DNA of 7,322 nt from Spirochaetales bacterium (GCA_023136785.1 JAGLQP010000092.1:1-7322), one strand, 5' to 3'; shown: positions 1-5,991, counted from the first letter of the stretch. Notes: generated by a model not told the origin, from the letters alone. A program made the numbers and translations.

Positions 1-15
1 AAAGAGAGGGAAACC

Positions 16-714
16 GTGTACTTCAGTCACGTGCCTGAGATCTGGCAGAGATTTCCTCAGCTTGTACCCGGGCTGCTCGTGGTCAAAGGGATCCACACCG
101 ATGCCGACGGGCAGGACTACATAGATCCGTGGTACAACCGAGCCCGGGAACGTCTTGGCAGCCAATCGGAAGGGCAGATGCCGGAAGTTGCGGCCTGGCG
201 GCGGGTATACTCCCAGATGGGTCTGAAGCCGACCAAGTACCGTTCCGCCTCTGAAGCGCTGCTTCGGCGGTTCAAACGGGAGGACGATCTGCCCAAAGTG
301 CACCCGTTGGTGGATCTGTGCAATGCCGCCTCCCTTGCCTTCGCCCTGCCCGTGGCTGTATTCGATCTCCGGAACGTCGACGAGTTCATCGAAGTGCGTC
401 CCGCAACCGGATCAGAAGAGTACCTGTCCTTCCAGGAAGAGATCGAGCATCCCGGAGCGGGGGAGATCATCTTCGCCGATGCAGCGGGCCACGCTCACGC
501 CCGCCGCTGGACCTTCAGGCAGAGCAGACGCTCCGTCGTCGGAGCCGGCACAGAAGAGGTCGTGATCGTCAGCGAAGGGGTCCACGACCGGGCCGAAGAG
601 GATGTGGCGGCTCTGTTGGCTGAGCTACGTGGGGCGATCACAGACCTCTGGAACGAGCCGGAAGTGCAGGCAATCTTGACGTCGAAAAGCCCACGTCTGG
701 ACTTTGCAGTCTGA
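16..714 (+). CDS. Stand-alone B3/B4 tRNA-editing-like domain protein
   Basis: A 232-residue soluble protein without a signal peptide or membrane segment. It resembles the free-standing B3/B4 domain family, related to the editing domain of the phenylalanyl-tRNA synthetase beta subunit, which hydrolyses mischarged Tyr-tRNA(Phe). Visible family features are the stretch AWRRVYSQMGLKPTKYRS (residues 60-77), HPLVDLCNAASLAFALPVAV (96-115), and the later beta-rich part with EHPGAGEIIFAD (144-155) and RRWTFRQSRRS (163-173). The aminoacylation core and the other PheT domains are absent, so it is not a fragment of PheT. The start is GTG at 16, chosen because a GAGAGGG Shine-Dalgarno (4-10) lies 5 nt upstream. 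The gene ends 24 nt before the SGNH hydrolase, which has its own strong RBS, so the two are probably co-transcribed. Its promoter lies outside the window. Family membership is fairly secure. An actual role in clearing mischarged tRNA or a free amino-acid adduct is inferred only from the fold. Confidence 0.85.
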   Translation: MYFSHVPEIWQRFPQLVPGLLVVKGIHTDADGQDYIDPWYNRARERLGSQSEGQMPEVAAWRRVYSQMGLKPTKYRSASEALLRRFKREDDLPKVHPLVDLCNAASLAFALPVAVFDLRNVDEFIEVRPATGSEEYLSFQEEIEHPGAGEIIFADAAGHAHARRWTFRQSRRSVVGAGTEEVVIVSEGVHDRAEEDVAALLAELRGAITDLWNEPEVQAILTSKSPRLDFAV

Positions 715-738
715 ATATACCCCAGGGGAGGTGCAAGC

Positions 739-1533
739 ATGGAACAACTGCAGCATCCGTTGGAGTTCGTTCACAAGTTCAACCTGTACAAGCTCTCAGG
801 GCTTCTGATCGAGGATGACGATCTACAGTCCATCGCCCGTGTCTACGGGGTATCTCTGGCGGAGCTTGCGAAAGTGGACGAGAGCTTCCAGCGGAATATC
901 GCAGAGCTGGCTGGCCGCCTGCCGTCGGCGAAGAACGCGCCGGCAGATCCACCCGTATCGATCCTGGCAATCGGTGACTCGATTACCAGCGATCGGGAGA
1001 GCTACGTAAAGATCCTGAACCGCTACTGGCAGGATGATCCGACCCGACGGATCCTCGATTCGGCTGTCTCCGGGGACACCACGACGGACCTGATCAAGAG
1101 ATTCTACTCCACGGTGTTGAACCGGGATTTCCATTGGGCGGTGCTGTTCATCGGTACCAACGACAGCCTGCAGTTGGATGACGAGATGCGGATTTCGGTC
1201 TTGAGTCTCGATGAGTACATGAGGAACATCCGCTTCATCAGCGAAACCCTTATAGAGAAAGGGAAGACACTCATCCAGGTCACCATCCCACCGGCGGATA
1301 ACGTGCCCCTGCAGAGTTACTTCCCAGACGGCAACTACCTCTACACGGATAAGCATGTCGGGCAGGTCAATGACTTCATCCGGGACTGGGCGAAAGCAAA
1401 GGGCTACCAGGTTGCCGATCTGGCTCGAGCCGTCCGGGAGCAAAGTGCGGACGTGCTGGAGCCGGACGGTCTGCATCTCAACGGCCGGGGTCAGCTGATC
1501 CTCAGCAAGCTGCTCCTCGAACTCCTGCCTTAA
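739..1533 (+). CDS. SGNH/GDSL-family hydrolase (esterase-like)
   Basis: A 264-residue enzyme with all four SGNH blocks in order. Block I is ILAIGDSIT, with the nucleophile Ser81 in GDS 79-81. Block II is VSGDTTTDL, with the oxyanion glycine at 112. Block III is FIGTNDS, with oxyanion Asn141. Block V is EPDGLHLNGRG, with the catalytic Asp243 and His246. This family hydrolyses esters of lipids, acylated sugars or thioesters; the substrate cannot be told here. There is no signal peptide, so a cytoplasmic location is likely, which is unusual for secreted lipases but normal for acyl-ester deacylases. Residues 1-70 precede the catalytic domain and are charged and helical, including LQSIARVYGVSLAELAKV (29-46). 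The start ATG at 739 has an AGGGGAGG RBS ending about 6 nt upstream. It follows the B3/B4 gene by 24 nt and is followed by a hairpin, so these two genes look like the end of one transcription unit. Confidence 0.92.
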   Translation: MEQLQHPLEFVHKFNLYKLSGLLIEDDDLQSIARVYGVSLAELAKVDESFQRNIAELAGRLPSAKNAPADPPVSILAIGDSITSDRESYVKILNRYWQDDPTRRILDSAVSGDTTTDLIKRFYSTVLNRDFHWAVLFIGTNDSLQLDDEMRISVLSLDEYMRNIRFISETLIEKGKTLIQVTIPPADNVPLQSYFPDGNYLYTDKHVGQVNDFIRDWAKAKGYQVADLARAVREQSADVLEPDGLHLNGRGQLILSKLLLELLP

Positions 1534-1538
1534 ATGTT

Positions 1539-1563
1539 GCCGCCCCTCAGCTATAAGGGCGGT
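1539..1563 (+). terminator. Probable rho-independent terminator after the SGNH gene
   Basis: Six nucleotides after the SGNH stop codon, GCCGCCC (1539-1545) can pair with GGGCGGT (1557-1563). This gives a 7-bp stem closed by a G-U pair around an 11-nt loop. The following GCTTGTTCTGT is only moderately T-rich, so termination could be partial. It separates the two upstream genes from the sigma-54-driven unit downstream. Confidence 0.55.
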
Positions 1564-1791
1564 GCTTGTTCTGTAAATAGATGTAAATGGATCATCACAA
1601 CAGGCATCAACTATCGTCTATCGATGTAGTCAAATACCGGCCTATATAAGCCTCTATTCCATAAAGAAATAAAGACTTCCTCGGTTGGCGGGTACACATC
1701 AAGGTTAATCCCCATCTACATTCCCTGCATAATTCAGCTTTCCACAATTCTTTTCATAATAAGGAATTACAAAATCTCATTTTCCCGAATC
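1564..1791. other. AT-richer non-coding region upstream of the sigma-54 promoter
   Basis: No convincing gene or structured RNA is visible here, and base composition is clearly more AT-rich than the flanking genes. It contains a tandem pair of 10-bp repeats (1572-1591) and two copies of CTATCG seven bases apart (1611-1616, 1618-1623). It lies at the distance, roughly 30 to 250 bp upstream, where sigma-54 activators usually bind, so it is the natural place for an enhancer. No known activator-site consensus is recognised. Confidence 0.5.
1572..1591. repeat. Tandem 10-bp direct repeat, possible activator site
   Basis: TGTAAATAGA (1572-1581) is followed immediately by TGTAAATGGA (1582-1591), identical at 9 of 10 positions. 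A 10-bp period places both copies on about the same face of the helix. They lie about 240 bp upstream of the predicted sigma-54 start. A regulatory role is speculative, because short A/T-rich repeats also arise by chance. Confidence 0.35.
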
Positions 1792-1808
1792 TTGGCACAG
1801 GAATTGCA
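1792..1808 (+). promoter_or_regulatory. Sigma-54 (RpoN) -24/-12 promoter
   Basis: TTGGCACAGGAATTGCA matches the sigma-54 consensus YTGGCACGRNNNTTGCW at every fixed position except one (A for G after GGCAC). The invariant GG (1794-1795) and GC (1806-1807) are separated by the required 10 nt. Transcription would start near 1819, only about 14 nt before the SDR start codon and just upstream of its Shine-Dalgarno. Promoters of this class need an ATP-dependent enhancer-binding activator; none is encoded in the window. The position, orientation and fit to the downstream four-gene unit all support a working promoter rather than a chance match. Confidence 0.85.
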
Positions 1809-1813
1809 ATTCC
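1800..1813. promoter_or_regulatory. Perfect 14-bp palindrome overlapping the -12 element
   Basis: GGAATTGCAATTCC is its own reverse complement and is centred exactly on the GC of the -12 element (between 1806 and 1807). A dimeric repressor bound here would block sigma-54 holoenzyme. Alternatively the symmetry may be incidental, because the core TTGCAA arises easily from TTGCA. The arms continue beyond that core for four bases on each side (GGAA and TTCC). Confidence 0.4.
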
Positions 1814-1821
1814 ACACATGT

Positions 1822-1825
1822 GGAG
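1822..1825 (+). promoter_or_regulatory. Ribosome binding site that sets the SDR start
   Basis: GGAG lies 7 nt before ATG 1833. The in-frame ATG at 1818 lies upstream of this site and almost exactly at the predicted sigma-54 transcription start (about 1819), so it would be untranscribed or leaderless. This favours 1833 as the true start. Confidence 0.75.
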
Positions 1826-1832
1826 TAAATAC

Positions 1833-2903
1833 ATGAAACGGAAAGAACCTTTGAAGAAACAAGACATCAAGATTTTGATCACCGGCGGGGCAGGATTTCT
1901 GGGGATCAATCTGATCCGCTGCCTTCTGGATCGGGGCTTCACTTCGATCACCTCACTCGATATCGCCGAATTCGACTATCCGGAAAAGGACAAGATTCGG
2001 GTGGTCAACGGGGACATTCGCGATCCCGGGGTTGTACGGAAGATCATCCCGGGAACCGATTGGCTGATTCACGCAGCGGCAGCCCTGCCCCTGTACTCGG
2101 AAGAGGACATTCGATCTACCGAGGTCGAAGGCACGAGGAACCTGCTCGAGGCGGCTTACAAACACCAGGTCGATCGTTTCATCTACATTTCTTCAACCGC
2201 GGTGTACGGAGTCCCCGACCACTGCCCGATCGAAGAAACGGATCCCCTGGTCGGGGTCGGTTCCTACGGACAGGCCAAGATCGATGCAGAGCACCTTTGC
2301 GAAGAGTTCCGTAACCAGGGGATGTGCATCCCCGTAATTCGTCCGAAGAGCTTCATCGGACCCGAGCGCCTCGGCGCCTTTGAGCTTCTCTACAGCTGGG
2401 CCAGGGAGGGAAGGAGCTTTCCCGTTGTGGGCAGCGGCACGAACCGCTACCAGCTTCTCGATGTCGAGGATCTCTGCCAGGCCATAACCCTGTGCGCCAC
2501 CCTGTCTGCGGACCGGGTCAACGACACCTTCAACATCGGCGCCCGGGTCTTCACCACACTGAAAGAGGACTTTCAGGCAGTGCTCGACAAAGCCTGCCAT
2601 GGAAAGCGGATCGTACCCTTTCCCCGCTGGATCGCCGTGGCTGCGCTGAGAGTCCTTGAGCTACTGCATCTGTCACCTCTCTATCAGTGGATCTATGAAA
2701 CGGCGGGAAAAGATTCCGCAGTCTCCATTGACAAAGCCTGGAGGGAGCTTGGATTTCAGCCCTGCCACTCCAACATTGACGCACTTCTCCGCAACTATCG
2801 CTGGTACGTCGAGAACTGTGACAGAATCGGCAAGGCAGCTGGGGTCAGCCACAGGAAGCCCTGGAGCCACGGTTTCTTGGAAGTAGTCAAGGCTTTCTTT
2901 TAA
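1833..2903 (+). CDS. NAD(P)-dependent extended SDR, epimerase/dehydratase family
   Basis: A 356-residue extended short-chain dehydrogenase, the fold of nucleotide-sugar epimerases, dehydratases and 3-beta-HSD-like enzymes. The N-terminal Rossmann motif is TGGAGFLG (17-24). Asp43 ends the second beta strand, which fits NAD preference, and NGDIRD (59-64) is the adenine-side motif. The catalytic set is ISST (119-122) with YGQAK (Tyr145, Lys149), and RPKSFIGP (170-177) and LLDVEDL (208-214) are typical later blocks. The C-terminal part has a hydrophobic stretch (about 264-285), a feature seen in 3-beta-HSD-like members acting on lipids. The substrate cannot be assigned. It is the first gene after the sigma-54 promoter and ends 11 nt before the phosphoribosyltransferase-like gene. 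It is inferred to modify either the activated sugar or the polyprenyl-linked sugar of this pathway. It is unlike DprE2, which is a short classical SDR. Confidence 0.9.
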   Translation: MKRKEPLKKQDIKILITGGAGFLGINLIRCLLDRGFTSITSLDIAEFDYPEKDKIRVVNGDIRDPGVVRKIIPGTDWLIHAAAALPLYSEEDIRSTEVEGTRNLLEAAYKHQVDRFIYISSTAVYGVPDHCPIEETDPLVGVGSYGQAKIDAEHLCEEFRNQGMCIPVIRPKSFIGPERLGAFELLYSWAREGRSFPVVGSGTNRYQLLDVEDLCQAITLCATLSADRVNDTFNIGARVFTTLKEDFQAVLDKACHGKRIVPFPRWIAVAALRVLELLHLSPLYQWIYETAGKDSAVSIDKAWRELGFQPCHSNIDALLRNYRWYVENCDRIGKAAGVSHRKPWSHGFLEVVKAFF

Positions 2904-2908
2904 GGGGA
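2903..2908 (+). promoter_or_regulatory. Ribosome binding site that sets the UbiA-family start
   Basis: AGGGGA overlaps the last base of the SDR stop codon. It lies directly against ATG 2909 (no spacer) but 6 nt before ATG 2915. The second ATG is therefore the better start, giving an N-terminus MIQDYVRLIR, as is usual in the family. Confidence 0.7.
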
Positions 2909-2914
2909 ATGGAA

Positions 2915-3805
2915 ATGATACAAGACTATGTTCGTCTGATTCGAATCAAACACTGGGTTAAGAATGTATTTATCTTTGCACCGCTGATCTTCTCCCTTAA
3001 CTTCTACAAGCCAAGCTACATCGGCCGAACCCTGCTGATGTGCGCAGCCTTCTGCCTGGCCGCCTCAGTGGTGTATATCTTCAACGACGTGGTGGACAGG
3101 GACAGGGACCGCCGGCACCCGAAAAAGAAATACCGGCCGATTGCCTGTGGGGCCGTGCCTGTAAAAAGCGCTCTTGTTCTGGCGGCGGTACTCTTCTTAT
3201 CCACTCTGGGAATCTCCTCTGCCTTAGGGCTGGCCGCAGTTGCGGTAATCCTCGCCTATATCGGCATGAACGTCGCCTACAGCCTTTTTCTCAAGAACCA
3301 AACTTTCATCGATGTGATGGTGATCGCCGGCGGATTCCTGCTGAGGGTGATGGCCGGAACCGTGGCAATCAACGTAGAGCTGTCCCGCTGGATGCTGCTC
3401 ACCACATTCTTCCTCTCCCTGTTTCTGGGCTTCGGAAAACGGCGGAAAGAGATGCTGGTTACCGCCGGATCCACCCAGCACCGGGTTGTGTTTCAGGACT
3501 ATTCCGTAGACCTGCTCAACTGTCTGATCATCGTTTCCGCCTCCCTCACCATCATTACCTACTCTCTGTACGTGGTGACATCGAAAGCCATGATCTCCCT
3601 CGGCGGTGACAAGTTCATCGTCACCATCCCTTTCGTGGTCTTCGGGGTGTTCCGCTATCTGTTCCTGATCTACAAGCAAAACAACGGCGGTGATCCCGCC
3701 GAGGTTTTGCTGAAGGACAGAGCCATGATCGTGGATGTCGCCCTTTGGGTGTTCACCATCTTCTCGCTTCTCGGGTTCACGATGCTTTCAGGAGGTCGAA
3801 TATGA
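2915..3805 (+). CDS. UbiA-family decaprenyl-phosphate phosphoribosyltransferase-like protein
   Basis: A 296-residue polytopic membrane protein of the UbiA prenyltransferase superfamily, closest in its signatures to decaprenyl-phosphate phosphoribosyltransferase (DPPR synthase, Rv3806c of Mycobacterium). That enzyme transfers 5-phosphoribose from PRPP to polyprenyl phosphate on the cytoplasmic face of the membrane. The first aspartate motif is NDVVDRDRD (Asn57, Asp58, Asp61, Asp65), followed by RRHPKKKYRP (66-75), the basic extension characteristic of this branch rather than of quinone or heme prenyltransferases. RLIRIKHWVKN (7-17) is a typical N-terminus. FIDVMVIAGGFLLR (131-144) and LGFGKRRKEM (171-180) form the second conserved region. 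About eight to nine hydrophobic segments are visible. The gene overlaps the GtrA gene by ATGA at 3802-3805, so translation is coupled. Ribose is the expected sugar by homology; another phosphopentose is possible. Confidence 0.88.
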   Translation: MIQDYVRLIRIKHWVKNVFIFAPLIFSLNFYKPSYIGRTLLMCAAFCLAASVVYIFNDVVDRDRDRRHPKKKYRPIACGAVPVKSALVLAAVLFLSTLGISSALGLAAVAVILAYIGMNVAYSLFLKNQTFIDVMVIAGGFLLRVMAGTVAINVELSRWMLLTTFFLSLFLGFGKRRKEMLVTAGSTQHRVVFQDYSVDLLNCLIIVSASLTIITYSLYVVTSKAMISLGGDKFIVTIPFVVFGVFRYLFLIYKQNNGGDPAEVLLKDRAMIVDVALWVFTIFSLLGFTMLSGGRI

Positions 3806-4287
3806 AACACCTGTCAGTCACCGTTAAATACGCCCTGTTCGCCGGCCTGGCCACGGGCATCAACATCGCCGTTCAGCGGGGGGTCGGCCAGATCGCACGG
3901 GGACCGCTGTCCCTCTACATCGCGATCCTCTCCGGCACGACAGCGGGGCTGATCGTCAAGTACCTGCTCGACAAACGCTTCATTTTCTTCTACCGACCAC
4001 CTTCCCGGAGTGACGAAGCGCTCAAAGTCCTTCTCTACCTTATGATGAGCGGTTTCGCCACCGCGGTGTTCTGGGCCGTGGAACTGAGTTTTAATGCTCT
4101 GTTTGATTTCACCGCTGCCAGGTATCTGGGCGCTGCAGTTGGGCTCGCCTTGGGGTATTCGTTGAAATACGAGCTGGACAAGCGCTTTGTGTTCAGCCAA
4201 CACACCGGTCATGAAGCTACCGCTAAAATCGAAGATAGAAGGAGCCAGATATGCAAACCCAAGCCTCACCTCAGCTTGCCAAGATGA
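3802..4287 (+). CDS. GtrA-family four-helix membrane protein
   Basis: A 161-residue small membrane protein of the GtrA family. Relatives are implicated in moving polyprenyl-phosphate-linked sugars across the inner membrane, or in supporting glycosyltransferases that use them; direct flippase evidence is limited. Four hydrophobic segments are visible at about residues 8-28, 37-54, 74-97 and 107-122. The family motif after helix 2, VKYLLDKRFIF (52-62), recurs after helix 4 as LKYELDKRFVF (121-131). ATG 3802 has an excellent GGAGGT site (3791-3796) 5 nt upstream and overlaps the UbiA-family stop by 4 nt; upstream in-frame ATGs lie inside that gene and lack this site. A hydrophilic tail of about 30 residues follows the second motif and overlaps the next gene by 37 nt. 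The Mycobacterium GtrA-type protein Rv3789, encoded near the arabinan donor genes, is the nearest functional analogy. Confidence 0.88.
   Translation: MKHLSVTVKYALFAGLATGINIAVQRGVGQIARGPLSLYIAILSGTTAGLIVKYLLDKRFIFFYRPPSRSDEALKVLLYLMMSGFATAVFWAVELSFNALFDFTAARYLGAAVGLALGYSLKYELDKRFVFSQHTGHEATAKIEDRRSQICKPKPHLSLPR
4239..4244 (+). promoter_or_regulatory. Ribosome binding site for the glycosyltransferase gene
   Basis: AAGGAG lies inside the GtrA coding region, 6 nt before ATG 4251, and decides for this start over ATG 4284, which overlaps the GtrA stop by ATGA but has no Shine-Dalgarno of its own. Confidence 0.7.
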
Positions 4288-5987
4288 CCGAAGGCCTACG
4301 CAAGCTCGTTCTTCCAGCTGCGATATTAGTCGGTTCGTTCATTCTCTATTGGAGCACCGCGGCTCGTCATCCCGGATGGGTCGATGCCACGCTGATCCTC
4401 AGCTCGGCACGGAATCTCAATCTTGGCGTGTGGGCCAATATCCACAACCTGTTCAATCTTCTTGGCTATGCCTGGCTCCACATCTTCCCCGGGATGGATC
4501 CTCATCTTTCCTTGACCCTGCTGTGCTCTTTTTTAGGGAGTCTGACCGTGCTGTTTATGTACCAGACCGGAGTGGAGCTTACCGGAAACCCCCTGGCTTC
4601 GGCCCTTTCTTCGGTCGCTCTGGCTGTATCCCTGTCGTTGTGGTGGCACTCAACCACGATTGAAGTCTACACCCTGAATACGACCCTGATCGCACTGTTC
4701 CTGTACTTCGCATTCCGCTCCTACCGCCGGGCAAATCCCCGGGGACTGTACCTGGCCTTCTTCTTCGGGGGCTTGGGAATCAGCAATCATGTTCTCATGG
4801 GTCTCTACGTTTTCGCTTTTCTCGCCGTACTTCTGCCCTTTGCCGTCAGAGAGTTCCGTCTCAAGGCCCGGCAGGTTGCCGCCCTGATCGCCTGTTACCT
4901 GGCCGGGGCATCCATATTCGCTACTCTGTTCATCCTTCAGTGGTATGGGGTCTACAGGAGCATGGCATCGGGTGCAACCGAAAGTACCGCGCTTCTGGCT
5001 GCAAAGAGCCTTGGCGAATCCTTGCACTTCGCCACGGGAGGGCATTTCCTGAAATCAATGTTCACCACCGGGCTGTCTTTACAGAAAAAGTTGTTCTGGC
5101 GCGGGAACTACCTCTTTCTCATCGTTCTCAACTATCCCTCGGCAGCCATGATCTTCATCGTTGCCGGGTTTCCGCGCTTGTGGAAGCGTTCCGCATACCG
5201 CGGAGTAATCGTCTTCTTTCTTGTCGGAATTGCCGCTCAAATTGTCTGGTCGGCGAACTATTTCATCTGGGATATGTATGCTTTTGCACTTCCCGTTTAT
5301 GTGATGCTCGGCATCCCATTGGTTGCAGGTATCGACGGATTCCTGCGCAACAACCGGTTCCCAAATCTGCGCTGGCTGATCTTTCTCACCTTTCTCGTTC
5401 CTGTGGTGCTGTATCCAAGTTTTTCTCGCTGGCCGAATCGCGAAAAATCCGTAGACCGCTACATCGCCCTTTATTCGGAAGCCGAACGCACCGGCGGCAT
5501 CTGGGACCCTGCCGAATACATCTTTAATCCTATTAAACGCAACTACACCGAGGTCGTTGCATTCGCCGAGGGCGTGCTCAAAACGCTTCCCCAGGGGGCG
5601 ACCTACTGGGACGATGAAAGCAAAGCAGTCTATCCCCTCGAGTTCTACTACCAGGAAATCAAGGGGCAGCGTCGGGATGTGAAGATCAACAGGGTGTTTG
5701 GTCTGGTGATGGAGCAGGCGGATGCCCAACGCTACGCCAAACGAATGCTCGCTCAGCTTCGGCGGGGAGAACAGGTGTTTGTTGCGGGACTCGTGGAACC
5801 GGAACGGGAGATCCTGAACCAGCTGTACCATGTGCTGGCTCCGACGATGCCGATGGAAAAGATCCGTTCTCAAGCACTCGATGATTTCCGCAGCTCCTTT
5901 CCCGATTTTGAGATCGTTGATACCCCCATTGTTCCGGATGGATCGCTTCGGATCTTCGAGCTGCGAAGCAGAAATCCGGGACAGTGA
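4251..5987 (+). CDS. DUF2723-type GT-C membrane glycosyltransferase
   Basis: A 578-residue integral membrane protein matching the DUF2723 family (bacterial relatives of the TMEM260 O-mannosyltransferase), GT-C enzymes that use polyprenyl-phosphate sugars outside the cytoplasm. The clearest signature is SLWWHSTTIEVYTLNTTLIALF (from 129), with the Glu138-Val-Tyr core, followed by GGLGISNHVLMGLY (173-186). The first extracytoplasmic loop carries Asp45 (GWVDAT) and His65 (ANIHNLFNLLG), and a later loop has IWDMYAFALPVY (339-350). About ten to eleven hydrophobic segments span roughly residues 18-390. Residues 395-578 form a hydrophilic C-terminal domain, presumably extracytoplasmic, without a recognised motif. 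ATG 4251 has an AAGGAG site; starting at 4284 would lose 11 residues and no motif. It is the last gene of the unit, followed by a hairpin. Donor and acceptor (protein or glycan) are unknown; a polyprenyl-P-pentose donor is inferred from the neighbours. Confidence 0.87.
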   Translation: MQTQASPQLAKMTEGLRKLVLPAAILVGSFILYWSTAARHPGWVDATLILSSARNLNLGVWANIHNLFNLLGYAWLHIFPGMDPHLSLTLLCSFLGSLTVLFMYQTGVELTGNPLASALSSVALAVSLSLWWHSTTIEVYTLNTTLIALFLYFAFRSYRRANPRGLYLAFFFGGLGISNHVLMGLYVFAFLAVLLPFAVREFRLKARQVAALIACYLAGASIFATLFILQWYGVYRSMASGATESTALLAAKSLGESLHFATGGHFLKSMFTTGLSLQKKLFWRGNYLFLIVLNYPSAAMIFIVAGFPRLWKRSAYRGVIVFFLVGIAAQIVWSANYFIWDMYAFALPVYVMLGIPLVAGIDGFLRNNRFPNLRWLIFLTFLVPVVLYPSFSRWPNREKSVDRYIALYSEAERTGGIWDPAEYIFNPIKRNYTEVVAFAEGVLKTLPQGATYWDDESKAVYPLEFYYQEIKGQRRDVKINRVFGLVMEQADAQRYAKRMLAQLRRGEQVFVAGLVEPEREILNQLYHVLAPTMPMEKIRSQALDDFRSSFPDFEIVDTPIVPDGSLRIFELRSRNPGQ

Positions 5988-5991
5988 GCTT

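Noticed and set aside
823..1476. Minus-strand open frame of 217 codons opposite the SGNH hydrolase
   Set aside because: It lies wholly antisense to a gene with all catalytic blocks intact, its translation shows no recognisable domain, and such frames are common opposite GC-rich genes.
1572..1623. Start of a CRISPR array or other repeat array
   Set aside because: Only two imperfect 10-bp copies and two 6-bp copies exist, with no spacer-repeat periodicity.
1732..1760. Possible sigma-70 promoter (TTCAGC, 17 nt, CATAAT) before the SDR gene
   Set aside because: The -10 box is acceptable but the -35 matches at only about half the positions, and A/T-rich DNA gives such matches easily. The sigma-54 site is far stronger.
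1818..1832. Upstream ATG 1818 as the SDR start (adds five residues)
   Set aside because: It coincides with the predicted sigma-54 transcription start and has no ribosome binding site at proper distance, whereas ATG 1833 has GGAG 7 nt upstream.
1833..2903. Assignment of the SDR as DprE2
   Set aside because: DprE2 is a classical short SDR of about 250 residues. This protein is an extended SDR of 356 residues with a different N-terminal glycine motif (TGGAGFLG).
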